A stretch of 64,000 nucleotides of DNA from Buxus sempervirens (GCA_947561395.2 OX387184.1:41096766-41160765); one strand, 5' to 3'. Numbered from the stretch's first letter, positions 44,621-57,970 are shown. A program made the numbers and translations. Notes: a model not told the origin generated them from the sequence alone.

Positions 44621-46570
44621 TAAATTTCTATGTCTTATTTGAGTGTTGATTTTTTTTTAAGCAACAAAATATTTCAAAAAGTATGAGGAATAATTTGTAC
44701 AATTCCTTATTTCAACAGAACAACATTTAGGACTTTAAAAAAAAAATATGGACGGGGAAAGGAGAACAAAAAAAGACAAAAGACAAAGATGGGAGATATA
44801 GAGGAAAAATGGGAGAAGAAGACAATCTTCCAAAAAATAGGTATCATACTAATGGTGGATCTTTTCTCTTCAGTAAACAAAAGACAGAGAATAAAAATGG
44901 TAAGACAGAGAGAAGAAATAGTTGGAGGAGTTTTTTCAACGAGAAATTGTTTTCCTTGTTAGAAGGAAGTTGTAAAGTACAAAGATTTATTTATCCCTAG
45001 AACATGGAGTTGTGAGAGCCCTTAGATTGTGCTGCACGAGGAACACAGAGATCCCTCTGCAGAGAGAACCGAAGGCCTGTTTTGCTTTGAAATGTATTAA
45101 ATAGTGAATGCCTAATATTCTTTGGTAATGCAGTAGGGGTTTGGTGATACAGGACTGAAGTTTCAAAAATCTGGCCTTCTCTTTTCCCATTCCCACGACT
45201 TGCTTTCATTGAAAAATGGTAGTGAGGTATTACACTACTTCAGGTGTAGCCCTATTTCGTACTTTCATTATCTTCTTAACATAGTTTCAACTCCTTACAA
45301 TGAATCAAACGTAAAGATCAAAATCCAAATCAATGGCCTCAACCATTATCTATAGACAAGAAAATGAAAAGCAAGAAAGAACAAAGAATTTTGAACATTA
45401 GTTCATATTAGATGTCAACAGACCAGCATAAGAAAACAAAATCCAATAGACAGTTTTTTTTCCCTGCTTTATGCCAGTTGGATTAATTAGAAAATGCAAA
45501 TGAGAGAAAAGAAATAAACTCAATAAAAAATCCATAAATCAAACGAAAATACTAAAGAACCTACTTAAAGATTGATTTCTTCCAAATGGGTACAACAGCA
45601 AAAATAAATAAATAAAAACTCCAAAAAGAAAGATCTTATTTTACTAATACATAAACTAATTAACGATAATAACAAAATAGCGATAACAATAATAATAATA
45701 ATAAGGAAACCAATATAATATCATTGCAAAAAACAAAAAAAAAAATGGTGGAATGAAGATCAAAGAGAATACCTTTAAGAGAGGGAAGATCATCATAGCT
45801 TGGTATAAATTCCTACAAACCAAAGCGCTGATTAGAAGAGGGAGGACTAAAAACCTGACTCAAGCCCTAACAACGCATTGTTAGATGAAATTCATACCAT
45901 CATCACGTTTTGAAGGTTTTTTCTTCTTCCTTTTCTTTAAGTCCTTGCAATATCCAATGGCTGTGCCCTGGTTTCTCAGAGGAACCCCTCCAGTATTTTT
46001 GCCCTGATCTAGCGAAGCGCCCATATATATCCTTGCAATAATGAGAGAGTCTTCTATAGTTCTATATTCTCAAACAAGAGCAGGAAGGAGAGGCCAAAAG
46101 GCGAAGCCAGCCCATATCAGTCGATATTTGTGAAGCTTTCTTTGGCACCCATCAAAGCATCAGTACAGAAAAACAGAAAAGGATTTGGTAAGAATGCCAA
46201 GAGCCATAAGACGATATTAAGATGACTGTAATAGTACTATTTAACTCGTGATGAGATACCCAAGGCAGTGTAATGTCCTGTCAATTTCTTGCAGCATTTT
46301 GACGGACTTTATCGGGAAGATCAGTCGCCAGCCAGAACAAAGCATTTTTTTTTTCCCGGGTAGAAAGCCAGACCAAAGCATGACGTGTTAGTTTTCAAGG
46401 GCTTTACTTAAAAAAAAAGTTTTCAAGGTTAAAATCACCTGCATTTCTCTTTCTGATTTGGTTTAGACAGCATCTTACAAGCAATGTTTTTGCAAGTGGC
46501 CTTAAATAAAACATTTAAAAAAAGTAAATAATACTAAGCATTAGATGCTCCGTATGGAGAGGAAGAAAGA
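44621..46570. other. Mostly unassigned; possible small broken exon pair on the minus strand
   Basis: On the minus strand an ATG at 46,024 opens MGASLDQGKNTGGVPLRNQG and TAIGYCKDLKKRKKKKPSKR to a GTATGA donor at 45,897. A 40-bp segment (45,812-45,773, EFIPSYDDLPSLK in one frame) lies between good splice signals but does not join in frame from that donor. I do not recognise the protein. The rest is AT-rich with no other signal. Confidence 0.4.
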
Positions 46571-46866
46571 AGTATAAAATTTATGTTATATTGTATTGAG
46601 GTTTAATAAAATTACAATAACCTCCAATTATATTTTTGAAATAATCTAAACCTCTTATGTTTCTATGAATATTGCATTTTGTATGGAATGTAAATTTGCT
46701 ATGTTAAGAAGAAGAAAGAAGAGATATAAAAATTATGTTATATTGTATTGAAGTTTAATAAAATTACAATAACCTCCAATTTACATTTTTGAACTAATCT
46801 AAACCTCTTATGTTTCTATGAATATTACATTTGCCTCTCGTATGGAATGTAAATTTGCTATTGTTA
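46565..46866 (+). repeat. 152-bp tandem duplication
   Basis: TTATGTTATATTGTATTGA starts at 46,581 and 46,733; the copies run on through CTAAACCTCTTATGTTTCT to TGGAATGTAAATTTGCTA with only small differences. Confidence 0.9.
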
Positions 46867-46971
46867 AGAATAGTAAATTTTAGTAATTAATGTCAACAAA
46901 AATATAAATATCTAACTTTGCTTGTTTACAAGTTTTTTTCTTCCATTTCATATGTGTTTGTTTCTTCAAAT

Positions 46972-47348
46972 CACTACAAAAAAAGGAGGTTTAGGAGGCG
47001 GCTTTTTACTAGCTGTAGTTGATTTCTGTCTCTAAAAGCACCTTTATAGACAAAAAAGGCTATTATATACGCCTCTAAAAGTTCACTCAAAAAGAAACTT
47101 TTTGCGCAAAAAAATAATGCGCAATGTTTTTGCACGTGGTACGATATATAGTGGCAGTAATTTCCGCAGTTAAATACTTTTAACAGCAGTAGAGATTTAC
47201 CACCAGTAAGTACTAGATTTCACCGGTGGAAACTACCGCCGGTGAACTTATTTTATTTGACCAGTGGTACGTGTTACCGTTGTTAAAAGTTCATAGGAAT
47301 TACCGTCAGTGATTACTAGCGGGGATGTGTTACCGTCAATGAAAATAT
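46972..47348 (+). mobile_element. Decayed CACTA-like left terminus
   Basis: CACTACAAAAAAAGGAGG at 46,972 is followed by subterminal inverted words (GGTACG, TTACCGTCAGTGATTACTAG, CACCGGTGGAAACTACCGCCGG). A right end and TSD were not found. A copia solo LTR is inserted at 47,349, and similar TTACCCTTTACCC words continue beyond it. Confidence 0.55.
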
Positions 47349-47662
47349 TGTTGAGTTGTGTGGAGCCTGGTCACACTGGACACTCAACCACAGCCGTCAC
47401 GAGTTGAGTTTTGTGGAGCATTATTCTATTTGAAATTATTTTGGGCATTTTCATTGTATTAGGGTTATATTTCCCTTTGTAATGTTTTATCCTTGTAAGC
47501 TTCTACTATTCAGAAAAGATAGTGAAATAGAACCAGCAGTCGTGGACGTAACCCTATTCTGGTGTGAACCATGTAAAATCTCTGTGTCTTCTTCTTGTTT
47601 GATTTTTTCTGTTGTTTTCTTTGTTTCTCACGATCTCTAGGAATCTAGTCAGATTCCTAACA
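47349..47662 (+). mobile_element. Ty1/copia solo LTR, 314 bp, TSD AATAT
   Basis: Starts TGTTGAGTTGTGTGGAG and ends AGATTCCTAACA, flanked by AATAT (47,344-47,348 and 47,663-47,667). The inner phrase AGCAGTCGTGGACGTAACCC followed by GTGAACCATGTAAAATC is the U5 signature of many plant copia LTRs. No PBS follows. Confidence 0.9.
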
Positions 47663-49944
47663 AATATTACCCTTAACCTTCCGCAGTAACATTCCTCTAT
47701 GCATTTTACCCTTTACCCTGTTGCGTTTTACCCTAACTTGAGATTTTACGCGCCTTTCCTTGCCTCGCCGTTTAGTCACCGTCGACATTTCCTCGCCGTT
47801 GACATCGCCTTACCCTAGCCACCATTGCATTTTACCCTTTACCCTAAGTTCACCCTGCAGTGAGTACACGCCTCGCCGTCGACATTGCCGTTTCGTTGCC
47901 ATCGTCGTCGATGTTTCCTTGCCATCGACATCACCACTGACAAGGTACTTTCTATCTCTGTATCTCTCGTTTAGAGTTGTGTTTTACCCTTTACCGTAAC
48001 TTCACCCAGCCTGCAGTGAGCCAGTGAGTATGCACTTTGCCTCACCTCGCTGTCAACATTGCCATTTCGTTGCCGTCGCCATCAACATCACCAACGACGA
48101 GGTACTTTCTATCTCGCTCTCTCTCTCGTTTCATCTAATTCAATCAATCAAAGACAAATATCTACATCCATTACAGCCGTCTCCCTTCTCTGCCTTTCGT
48201 TGCCATTGCAAATCCAAAATATCTTCCATTTCGATCAAACGCAAAACAAACTTTGGCAGAAGTTAATTTTGAGTAGTTCATTTGGACTAGTTCATATGTC
48301 ACAGATAAATGATTTCGGTTGCTCTCTGGTTTTTATTTTTCTAACTTCCAAAACTCCTATGTTGCTGCAGAGACTACTAGCGATGCCTCTACACCAAAAG
48401 CTAAGATAAGAAATTGGGTTGTCATCTCACGCCATTGCGACTTTGAGGTCATTACCTGACTACAACCAAGTACCTACAGATCCCCTTTTGCCTCTTATTC
48501 TCCTTAATTTTTTGCAGATTTCGATATGCAAATGATTTATTTGATACAGAACTAGACAACAACTTCTTGTTTTTTATTTGTAATTATATCATCATAGTAT
48601 TGAACACCACTAGGCTATTAAAAGTTTACAACCATTGATGGATGAGGATGAAAGAAAGATTGTTGTTCTAGTTGAAAATCAGGACTGAAATTGAGATCCA
48701 TAGAACTGATGATTCATTTTCTGGTTTTAATGCTCCCAATTAAAATATCTTAGTAGCTTAAACAATAGTGACCTAGTTTCAAGATGTTCTTGTGGGGTGT
48801 GAGGTGACCAATCTCCAAGTCAATGAGCTAGAAAAGATGGGCTAGTAAGGGAAAAACATTTCTGCTATACAGGGCTGAAGCAGAGTACGACTGTCAGACA
48901 GGGCATGGAGCTTGGGTGTCGGGCCTGAAGCAAAGTACGACTTCTGACAGGGCTGGATGACAGGGCTGGGCTGCGTTACCCCTCCAGATGCAACACAACT
49001 TCTTCCGATACTACTCGAGGCTGATGTGGGCGTCATTGTTTTTACTTTTTACTATGTGGAAGTCGGTTTGTAAAGATAATTCAGTTACATGGTTTTTACT
49101 TTTTACTAAGTGGCAAATTCAAGTGAATTATAGAGAACCGTATTTTTAGGACCTGATGTGTAGTTTAAGTTGTTGTTGAAGTTTGTAGAACCTATGTAGG
49201 AGGATTTGAGCTGCTATTCTTGAGCTCAACTAGGATTCATTGAGATTTGGAGTTAGGATTGCTTAGAGGTAACTAGTAATCCACTTTTGAAAATTTCGTT
49301 TACATGTTTTATTTTCATGACTTGCTGTACAAATGGTGTATATTTGTTAAGATTTTTGTTAATGTGTGATGTATTTGAGCTTAAGGGTGATTTTTATTTT
49401 GTTAAAATTCTATTCTTTGCTTTAAATGTTTTCGACTCAGAGATGCAATGTTTTGATCATATCTCTCTTGCACCAAGTTTCACAATATTTCAATGCCATT
49501 TGATAGGATAATTGTGTATGTGTATTAGGGTTGTCACGGATGTTCGATAACAAATTTAGAGTTGCACTGTTTTAAGTGGATCATAAAGAGTATATTTTTA
49601 TTTTTGTTATTTCTTTCATGTATTTTTTTTGGTCATTTCTTCTTTTCTTACAATAGTTCATCTCAGTGATATGGAAATATTTTACAACTCATGGTTCAAG
49701 ACCCTGTCCCATTCTTCCAAAAACCCACAAGGGATGTGTTCTTATGTGTGTGGTCCTCCTCAAAATTTCAACTGCCATGGCATGTCTTTCTTTTATTTAT
49801 ATAACACTACTTGCATGATCCCTTCTCCTAGGGTAGGGACTCTGTATTGCAATATGCTTTCCTCTTTTTCCATAACTGTATAGAACTTGAAACTTGTATG
49901 TGTGTACGTATACACATAATAGAGAGAGATCGAGAGATATCCTG
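47663..49944. other. Unassigned; short degenerate duplications only
   Basis: Two copies of a CGTCGACATTGCCGTTTCGTTGCC-like segment (about 47,877 and 48,050), each with TTTACCCTTTACC and GAGGTACTTTCTATCTC-like words, suggest a duplicated leader. A CAGAGTACGACTGTCAGACAG-like phrase recurs near 48,880 and 48,925. No coding exon recognised. Confidence 0.45.
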
Positions 49945-50035
49945 TGTAACATCCCGAACCAGAATTTATTCTTAATAAAATAAATCCAAGCCCAAAACAT
50001 GAACCTTGTGAGCCCAAAAAAAACAACTAATCTAG

Positions 50036-53000
50036 ACTGTAAACAAAGGTTTCATCTCTTCTTTTCAAGTTTGTTAAAGCATGCTTACATTATTATCTAT
50101 GAGTTTTAACCTGATTCTGAGGTTATTTTCAAAAAGAATTCATGTGAAGAAAAAGCAAAGATAGCCATTGTTTTATGCTTGCACAGACAATCCCATGTTG
50201 AAACGTGTTATCCAATAGTTTATTTCAGTTTATGGGTGTTGTAGTATGATAGGTTGGTGGTTTATTAAAAGTAATGAAGGGCTAGAAATGCCAAGTGTTA
50301 AGGGATGCAGAGCAAATGTTTGCTCTATTAATTTTCTGAAATTTTCTGATAAACCAAACCAAAGCTGCCATTGCTAGCTTCTCCTTCATGTTTTGCTTTT
50401 TTCCCTTAATGTCTGCAAGTGAGAAATGGCAGAATGAAGAAATGAAGAGAATGCTTAGAGTTAGAACCAAAGAGCCGAAAGGAGATAATGATTCAATAAA
50501 TTCCTATGCACAAACGAACCGTGCACAGCCGAATCCATCTATCGGCTTTAGCTCTTTAGATTTTATTTTTTCTAACAAATTAATGAAAGGCATGTGGTTT
50601 TTGGATCTGAAAAGAAGAGCTGTGAGGGAAGGAGTAATGCACATAAAAATAAAAATATAATAATAAATTGTTGAGTTCAGTAATGGCCGAACATCATTGT
50701 TTTTGGCCATTACCGAACTCAAAATTGCTTGGATTTTTCTTAATTCCATTTAATTAAATAAAAAAAAGCATGAGAAAATAAAATTAAACAAAATATATAT
50801 AAAAAAAGGGTGTCATGATTGCATAATATGTTAGTGTTCTATTTGTTATCTTATGAAGGTTTGTGTTAACATTACATGTACAGTTTCTTTATGTCTTCAT
50901 TCATCATGTACTATAGTAATTCCCATTTACGTTCTTGTACACATGTGATCATAAATAAATAAATAAAATATAAAAAATATAAAAGATAAAAGATAAAAAA
51001 ATATAATAATAATAATAATAAATCAACAATATGATCCAATTAGTTTAAGGGAACCCCCTTTGGTGGGACAACCCAAGGTGTTTAAGGACTTCCCTGGGTT
51101 GCAATCAGGTAACTTATCCAGAATCACTGGTGCAGACCAAAAAAATCAATGGGTGTCTACCTACACCATTTTAGGTAGTGGTGACTCCATACACACATTA
51201 TATAACACTTTTTCGCGTGTCTAAGGTGCGCACAACTTGGCGACTCCACTGGGGATCGAACCCAAAATCTCTAGTTTGATTGAACCCCGAATCACTGGGG
51301 ATTGACTCAACCTGGTATGATTAGTTGGATTCTTTGTTCTGATCTGGCCTGCTTTTATTTGCTTGAAGAATGATCCGGGCTCAAGATACTTCCTGCGGAC
51401 TCAATGGGTCGAGGCCCACAGCTTTCAGGACTCAATGCATGCATCTGGGGTGTTTCACCTGATCAAAGTTTAGGTAAGCTTCCTAATTCAGGGCTGAGGT
51501 AGCCCAAAGTCTAGGGTCCACCTCAATTTGATGCAAAAGGAGGCGGGGGTTGCTGCCCCTGATGGACTCTTGGGTTTTAAATTGATTTTAAATCCTCTTC
51601 ATTCATCATTCACATTCACATTCACATTCACATAGTAGGGTGTATCAGAACGTTAAGTGGGAAAAGGATACCCAACCCGAGACAAATGCCTACAAGGGTC
51701 TGAGCTAAGTACTAGACCCTCACATACCACGGCAAGAAACCAGTGGCGCTATAGGAATCCAAAAACCTGGGGGGATGTTTTACCTCACTTTCCCTGGCAA
51801 GCCACGTGCGCGTGAGGCTAATACCATTCCAAAATTTGTTTATACGATAAAGAAGGGTGGCTGCTAGAGAGATCTAGGTTTTGGTAAAGAAGAAATGCCA
51901 CATCCAAGCCATGTATCATTCAATCGGATCACCCACACGGGCTCCCTCGCGCGTGTCACCCTACATAGTTTATATCAAAGCATGTAAACAAACCACACTG
52001 TGCGTAAGTGCACATGTGTGCAAGTGAAGGAATTTTCACTGTCCCATATAGTAAAGTGAAGAATTGGTACACAAATCAATGTTTTGAGAAAGTTCCCAAG
52101 AAACTGGAGGGGTCACAAAGGTCCCATTTAAGACCCAGTTTCCTTAGGTTATTTAAGTCCTATTTAATAGAACTTTCCCAAAATACGTTTTTGCGTATAT
52201 TTTACATTTACTAAAGTAAGGCGGCAAATCTCCCTAGACCAATTTGTGCGAGTGTGTGCATATTTACAAAGAGAGAGTGTGTGCATGTGCAAGTGTGTGC
52301 ACATGCGCAAAGAGTGAGCCCATTATAATCCAACTAATCAAATTGGGTTGGGTCAATCCCCAGTGATTCCGATTTCGATCAAACCAGAGATTCTGGGTTC
52401 GATCCCTAGTGGACTCGCCAAGTTGTGTGCACCTCGAGCGCGCGGAAAAGTGTTATATAATATGTGTATGGAGTCGCTACTACCTAAAATGGTGCAGGTA
52501 GACACCCATTGATTTTTTTGGTCTGCACCAATGATTCCGGATAAGTGACCCGATTGCAGCCTAGGGAAGTCCTTGAACACCTTGGGTTGTCCCAACGAAG
52601 TGGGTTCCCTTAAACTAGTTGGATCATATTTGGGGCTAATTTATTATTATTATTAGTTTTTATCTTTTATCTTTTATATTTTTTATATATTTTTTATTTA
52701 TTTATGATTACATGTGTACAAGAACGTAAATGGGAATTACTATGGTTCATGATGAATGAAAACATAAAGAAACTGTACATGTAACGTTAACACAAAACTT
52801 CATAAGATAACAAATAGAACACTAACATATTATGCAATCATGACACCCTTTTTATATATATATATATATTGTTTTATTTTATTTTCTCATGTTTTTTTTA
52901 TTTAATTAAATGGAATTAAAAAAAATCCAAGCAATTTTGAGTTCGGTAATGGCCAAACACAGTGATGTTCGGCCATTGCCGAACTCAACAGTTTATTATT

Positions 53001-53630
53001 ATATTTTTATTTTTATTTTTATGTGCATTACTCCTTCCCTCACAGCTCTTCTTTTCAGATCCAAAAATAACATGCCTTTCATTAATTTGTTAGAAAAAAT
53101 AAAATCTAAAGAGCTAAAGCCGATAGATGGATTCGGCTGTGCACGGTTCGTTTGTGCACAACCGAATTTATTGAATCATTATCTCCTTTCGGATCTTTGG
53201 TTCTAACTCTAATCATTCTCTTCTTTTCTTCATTCTGCCATTTCTCACTTGTAGACATTAAGGGAACAAAGCAAAACATGAAGGAGAATCTAGCAATGAA
53301 AGCTTTGGTTTGGTTTATCAGAAAATTTCAGAAAAATAGAGCAAACATTTGCTCTGCATCCCTTAACACTTGGCATTTTTAGCCCTTCATTAGTTTTAAT
53401 AAACCACCAACCTATCATACTACAACACCCATGAACTGAAATAAACTTGAGGATAACACGTTTTAACATGGGATTTTGTTTGTGCAAGGATAAAACAATG
53501 GCTATCTTTGCTTTTTCTTCACATGAATTCTTTTTGAAAATAACCTCAGAATCAGGTTAAAACTCATAGATAATCATGTAAGCATGTTGTAACAAACTTG
53601 AAAAGAAGAGATGAAACCTTTGTTTACAGT
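50036..53630. repeat. 3.6-kb inverted repeat: two facing LTR-leader segments
   Basis: The left arm 50,036-51,331 and right arm 52,327-53,630 are reverse complements (about 1.3 kb each, high identity by eye) around a 995-bp spacer. Each arm has LTR sequence, an LTR 3' end (GCGCACA at 51,234; GTGCACACA complement from 52,424) and a primer-binding site (TGGCGACTCCACTGGGGA at 51,238-51,255; TGGCGAGTCCACTAGGGA on the minus strand at 52,403-52,420). The PBS sites face inward. The arms hold paralogous ORFs beginning MELRKIQAILSSVMAK and MELKKIQAILSSVMAK, which match no domain. Confidence 0.88.
51332..52326. mobile_element. Spacer of the inverted structure: retroelement leader sequence
   Basis: Non-coding leader-like sequence with ATTCACATTCACATTCACAT and repeated AAGTGTGTGCACATGCGCAA words. 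It continues the leader of one or both facing elements. No gag frame is visible. Confidence 0.6.
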
Positions 53631-54666
53631 ATTTAAACCTAGGAAATACCTGTTTTCTCTACCGTTGAACCAAATGCAAAACAAGGGTGCTAGACAGCAG
53701 TCTCCTTCTTCTAAGGTGCTCAAAATTTGCTAGTGGACGTCCTCCCCTTTTGCTAAGAGACTCCCTACTTGCTGCTCCCCTCTCTCTTGGACGTCCTCTC
53801 TTTTTTTCCGCTTTTTTCTCCTTCTTTTCTTTTTTTAGAAAGCTCCCTTTGCAAATGGACGTTGTCCCCTTTTGCTAAGAGATTCCCCTACTTGCTACCC
53901 TCTTTCTTCTAAGACTCCTATCCATTTTATAAGAGACTTTCACCCCTTCAACTTCTTCTTTTAACTCCTAGACCCCTCATCTTCTTAACCTTTCCTCTTC
54001 CTCTCTTAGTGACTCTTCCTTGCTCAACTTCTTAACTCCTAGACCCCTCATATTCTTAATCTCTCCTCTTCCTCTCTTAGTGACTCTCACCTATTTTGCA
54101 TTGAATTTTTAATCATGTGGCATGTTGTATGGAATTTTAACCATGTAGTATATTGCCAAGAGAGTCCCAACAGCATTCCAATTTCCAAGAGGCTATGAGT
54201 TGGACCATACATCCAACTCATCTTGCTTCTTGGCATTTTTTTATTATTTTTTATAAATCTTATTTTTATTATTAATTTTTTTTAAAATAAATAAATTGGC
54301 CAACAACCATATTGGAAAACTCAATTTCTTTTAATAGGAGGGTCCCAATGTTTTAATGCCACATTAGCCACATGGTGGCCACCATGGTACACACGTGACT
54401 ACCATGTGGCACCCAGTTTCCATTTTATCAAAAAAAAAAATCCCCAAACTGTCCTTCATTGTTTTTTATCCATAACTTAACTGTTTAAGATCCGATTTGA
54501 GCACGATTTGGTGCATCGGAATCAACTCAGAATTCTCTTTATTATAAGTTTGTTATTTCAAAAGATGTGTCATCTATAAAAACCTCGATTTACGTGCCAA
54601 CATATGTGCCGATTCAAGATATGCATCTTGGGCAATTCTATGGTGCAAAAATGGGGTGCTGACACA
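52424..54666 (-). mobile_element. Tat/Ogre-like LTR of the inverted structure, about 2.24 kb
   Basis: On the minus strand it starts TGTGTCAGCACCCCATTTTT at 54,666 and ends GGTGCACACA at 52,424, followed by the PBS. The left partner (50,036-51,234) lacks the first ~1 kb of this LTR. The U3 hairpin GAGTTCGG...CCGAACTC lies at 52,938-52,988 here and at 50,670-50,722 in the partner. Flank GACT occurs on both sides of the whole insertion (50,035-50,038 and 54,667-54,670), a possible partial TSD. Confidence 0.75.
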
Positions 54667-57291
54667 GACTATATGATTAAATACATCAGAGTACGCAAAA
54701 TCTAAAACCATTTTTTAATACCTCGACAAAAAGGTAGAATCATGACATCCAATAACTAGATAAAATTCTCAATAATAGTCTGGAAACAAGGTCAACTGTC
54801 TATTAATTCTACTAACAATGAAATAAAATCCATAAATCAATAAGTCAATAAAATAAAGCATCTTCTAAACATAAAGACACCCTACATCAAACAATAATGG
54901 TCGTCTGAGTCGTCTTCAACAAAATCCTCTACCCCTTCTGGAACGTTCTCACCTTGGAAAATTTGAAAACAAAACATTTGCAAAACATTTTATGAGATCA
55001 AAATCCCAATAAGCAGTAACATGCATGTAATAAAACGCAGTCCATATAATTTATCAAAAACCTTTCATGAGGTTACAAAGATAAAAATAACTTTCGATGT
55101 AAAACCAATAACCATTTTCATATCAAACATAGTCAAACAATTCACAGTGTGACATCACAGGACTCATGAAATTAGACTTCTTTGAGAGGTCAACTACCCG
55201 TTCCAATTTGCCACCTTACGATTTATGTGCGAAGCCAGCGTACTCTGGGTTTCGAACATCGTCTTATTGCGGAGCACCCAAACCAGATACAGGAGTGGGT
55301 TGGCAAGTACAACCCAATCAGATTGCAATAATAAGCATAAAGAAAGACCTCATTGAGATACACGGTGGTACAGATTGTTGCAGCTCAACCAGATATAGGA
55401 AGGCCTTACCAAGATACATGGTAGTACGCATACATGGACCACGGGATTAACCTAACGAAGACCGACCCATTTCATTACCTAGCTGACGCATGGATCCATA
55501 CATAGCTATGCCCGCTAGACACTAATCTAAAACCAAATATCAATCCAATTCTCGCCAACTCTGGGCATTTACCACTCCAAGATACATGGAGAAAACTTGA
55601 ATAATTTCTATGAGGTACAATTAGATTCCTCACAAATAATTCCTCACAAATAATCCATAAAATTTTCATTTAAAGCAATAACCGAACCATCCACCACGTA
55701 CAAAGAAAATATGAATTTAAAATGATACATTATTGTAATACGACATTAACATGGTTTCCAAAATTAATTATACAAATTTATTTACTTATTATTATAATTT
55801 ACAAATATGCCATTAATACTAATGATATCGATATAAAAGCTGTTTTCTTAATATCCACACGCTAATTAGTATAACCATTTCATAGTAAGGTAATACAAAG
55901 TAATTAGTATTAAGTTATAATTTCTAAGGTATTTGTAAAATAATCAATATGAGCACATAACGTGTTTGGAAAGGTGTTTTCTTTTCAATATTGCACTTTT
56001 AGCATCAAAAGTTTATAAGAATAGCAAAAGGGAATTTAAATAGGGTAAAAGTGTAAATAATAATCTTCTTTTTTACTTTAACTCTTTAAAATTTCTAAAT
56101 AACCTAAAACAATTTTACATTTACAAACTAAGACCCCTGCATAATGCGACCGCTCTCTTTCTCTCTCTTCCGTAGAAAAGCAAACCAACCCCATCTCATA
56201 ACCTCCTCTCTCTCATGCAATCTCTCATCTCTTTATCTTATTCATTCACATACACACACTCTCTCTCTCTTCTATTTTATATTTATTCCTCTCTTGTCTC
56301 TCTTTATTCCTCAGGCTCCTTACTTTGTTTTTTTTTCAGAACTGTGTCACACAATCATCAGTCCTCTTTCATCTGTAATATGCTCTTGATTACTCTCTAA
56401 TTCATACGAACAAACCCATTTATCTCTTCTTCCATAAATTTCACATTCTCAACTGTCATCTTCCTTGTTGATTCTCTCTCTCTCTCTCTCTTCCGAAAGT
56501 AATAGATCCACAAGGATCTCTTTCTCTATCAATCCTCTCTTTAATATAACAGAACTCTATATTTTCTCAATGGTTACAGTTTATTATCTATTAGGAAAAA
56601 CTTATGTCTGTATCCAAGAAACAAAATCAGAAAGTTTAAGTATCAATAGGTAATGAGTTTCATACACAATTGATCATATGCAATCATATCTATAACAGAT
56701 ACAAGTATACGTTTTGCTATTGGGTGATCTAATTATCATTGTATTGTACATTGTACAGCAACTCTAGATTCATAAACTAATCTCAGATTTTCTAAAAACT
56801 ATTGTAAAATCACCAACGACATCAAAGAATCTATTGACATTAATTTTTAACGATTAACCTGAAATCATGCAGATTTCTAGATCGTGAAGGGTTAGTATTT
56901 ACTTGCAATGCAACAGTAATCCCAAGGAAGCTCTTGAATGAGGCTCTCTCTTTTCGGTGGTTTCCTCCAGCCGCAACTTGCACAAACCAATTCCAAAACA
57001 ACTTTCTCTCTTACGCATGCTTTACCCAATTAAACCCTATTTTAAAAGAAAATGATTCCATGCTTCACAACCCCACACAACACATTCAAACAAGCCAATA
57101 AAATTCTAGATAAAATTTTTGCATATTACTTACCTCTCTAAAACATCATCCCACCGTTGGATTTTAGAAAGATTCTAGAACTTGGCATTCCATCTCATCA
57201 CCTAAATAAAATAATACAAATTAATTAATAAATTTCCTAAAATCCTCAAAATAAATTATTTATATTATTTAATAAAATCACAGATGTTACA

Positions 57292-57310
57292 TCCTACCCC
57301 CCCCCCCCCC
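57292..57310 (-). other. Polypurine tract of the chromovirus
   Basis: On the minus strand a run of 14 G followed by TAGGA directly precedes the LTR start TGTAACATC. It begins immediately after the pol stop codon (57,311-57,313). Confidence 0.85.
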
Positions 57311-57457
57311 CTACAAAATAAATTTCATCCTCGAAATTTTACCTTGTAACTTGGGAAACAATTCTGGGTACTTGTCTTTCATTTCCTTCTCATTCTCCCA
57401 AGTTGCTTCTTCCGATGAGTGGTACTGCCATAGCACATTCACCAAGGGTATGGTCTT
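57311..57457 (-). pseudogene. Chromovirus pol C-terminus: chromodomain end
   Basis: The minus-strand frame encodes TIPLVNVLWQYHSSEEATWE and EKEMKDKYPELF, then KISRMKFIL and TAG. This is the chromodomain of gypsy chromoviruses (KVLW..H...EATWE.E..M...YP.LF), which targets integration to chromatin. The first part of the domain lies at 61,642-61,690, separated by the inserted solo LTR. Joining across the TSD restores [20 protein letters not shown]. Confidence 0.88.
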
Positions 57458-57516
57458 TGTAAGTACCTCATTTTTTCACCTCTTAGAAGTACCGGAAATG
57501 ATAACCCTAAAAGACA

Positions 57517-57970
57517 GGTCAAACCCTAGGGAGCAGAAATTGACTCTTTGGTCAAGCTTGAATTGACTGTCATACTTCATCCCAATGGATGGGAAATTCT
57601 AACACGGTTCCAATGCAATTGAGTTTGCTAGAACTGGAGTCCAGACGAAGAAGTTATGAGCCGGTCAAACCCTAGGGAGTAGAAATTGACTTTCTGCCCA
57701 AACCCGGATTAACTGCCATCCCTATCCCGAAAGGTGGGAAATCCCAACACTGTTCTGACGCAATCAAGCGTATCAGAACCAAGGTCCGAATTAGGGAGAT
57801 ATGAGTAGATTAAAATTTTGGGAGCGGTTTAGACTTTCTGCTTAAAACTTGAATTTACTGCAATATTCCGTCTCAGTGAGTAGGAAATCCATGACGCGGT
57901 TCCAGCGCAACTAAGTTTGCCACAATCGAGGTCCGGATGAAGAGATTATGAGCAGATCAAGCCCTAGGAC
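57517..57970 (+). repeat. 146-bp tandem repeat in LTR U3 (three copies)
   Basis: GGTCAAACCCTAGGGAG recurs at 57,517 and 57,663, with diverged forms at about 57,810 and 57,955. Each unit contains GAAATTGACT, GGTGGGAAATCC and AGGTCCGGATGAAGA-like words. Confidence 0.88.

Larger units (their letters stand above)
49945..57291 (-). mobile_element. 3' LTR of a chromovirus, interrupted by a 4.6-kb insertion
   Basis: On the minus strand the LTR starts TGTAACATCTGTGATTTT at 57,291, directly after a polypurine tract and the pol stop codon, and ends in GGTTCGGGATGTTACA at 49,945. Sequence left of about 50,036 and right of 54,666 joins into one LTR of about 2.7 kb. It shares words with the gypsy LTRs in the left part (GTGGGTTGGCAAGTACAA complement) and carries GAAACCCAGAGTACGCTGG near 55,240, a relative of the stem-loop core. 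The inserted sequence is the inverted structure described separately. Confidence 0.8.

Noticed and set aside
50504..53206. Pair of similar ORFs (MELRKIQAILSSV / MELKKIQAILSSV)
   Set aside because: They are the two arms of the inverted LTR structure read on opposite strands and end where the palindrome turns. No known domain, and they lie in LTR U3 sequence.
49945..57291. Interpretation as a solo LTR because TCCTG and TCCTA flank it
   Set aside because: The polypurine tract and in-frame chromovirus pol end directly upstream show it is a 3' LTR. The flank similarity is only four bases.
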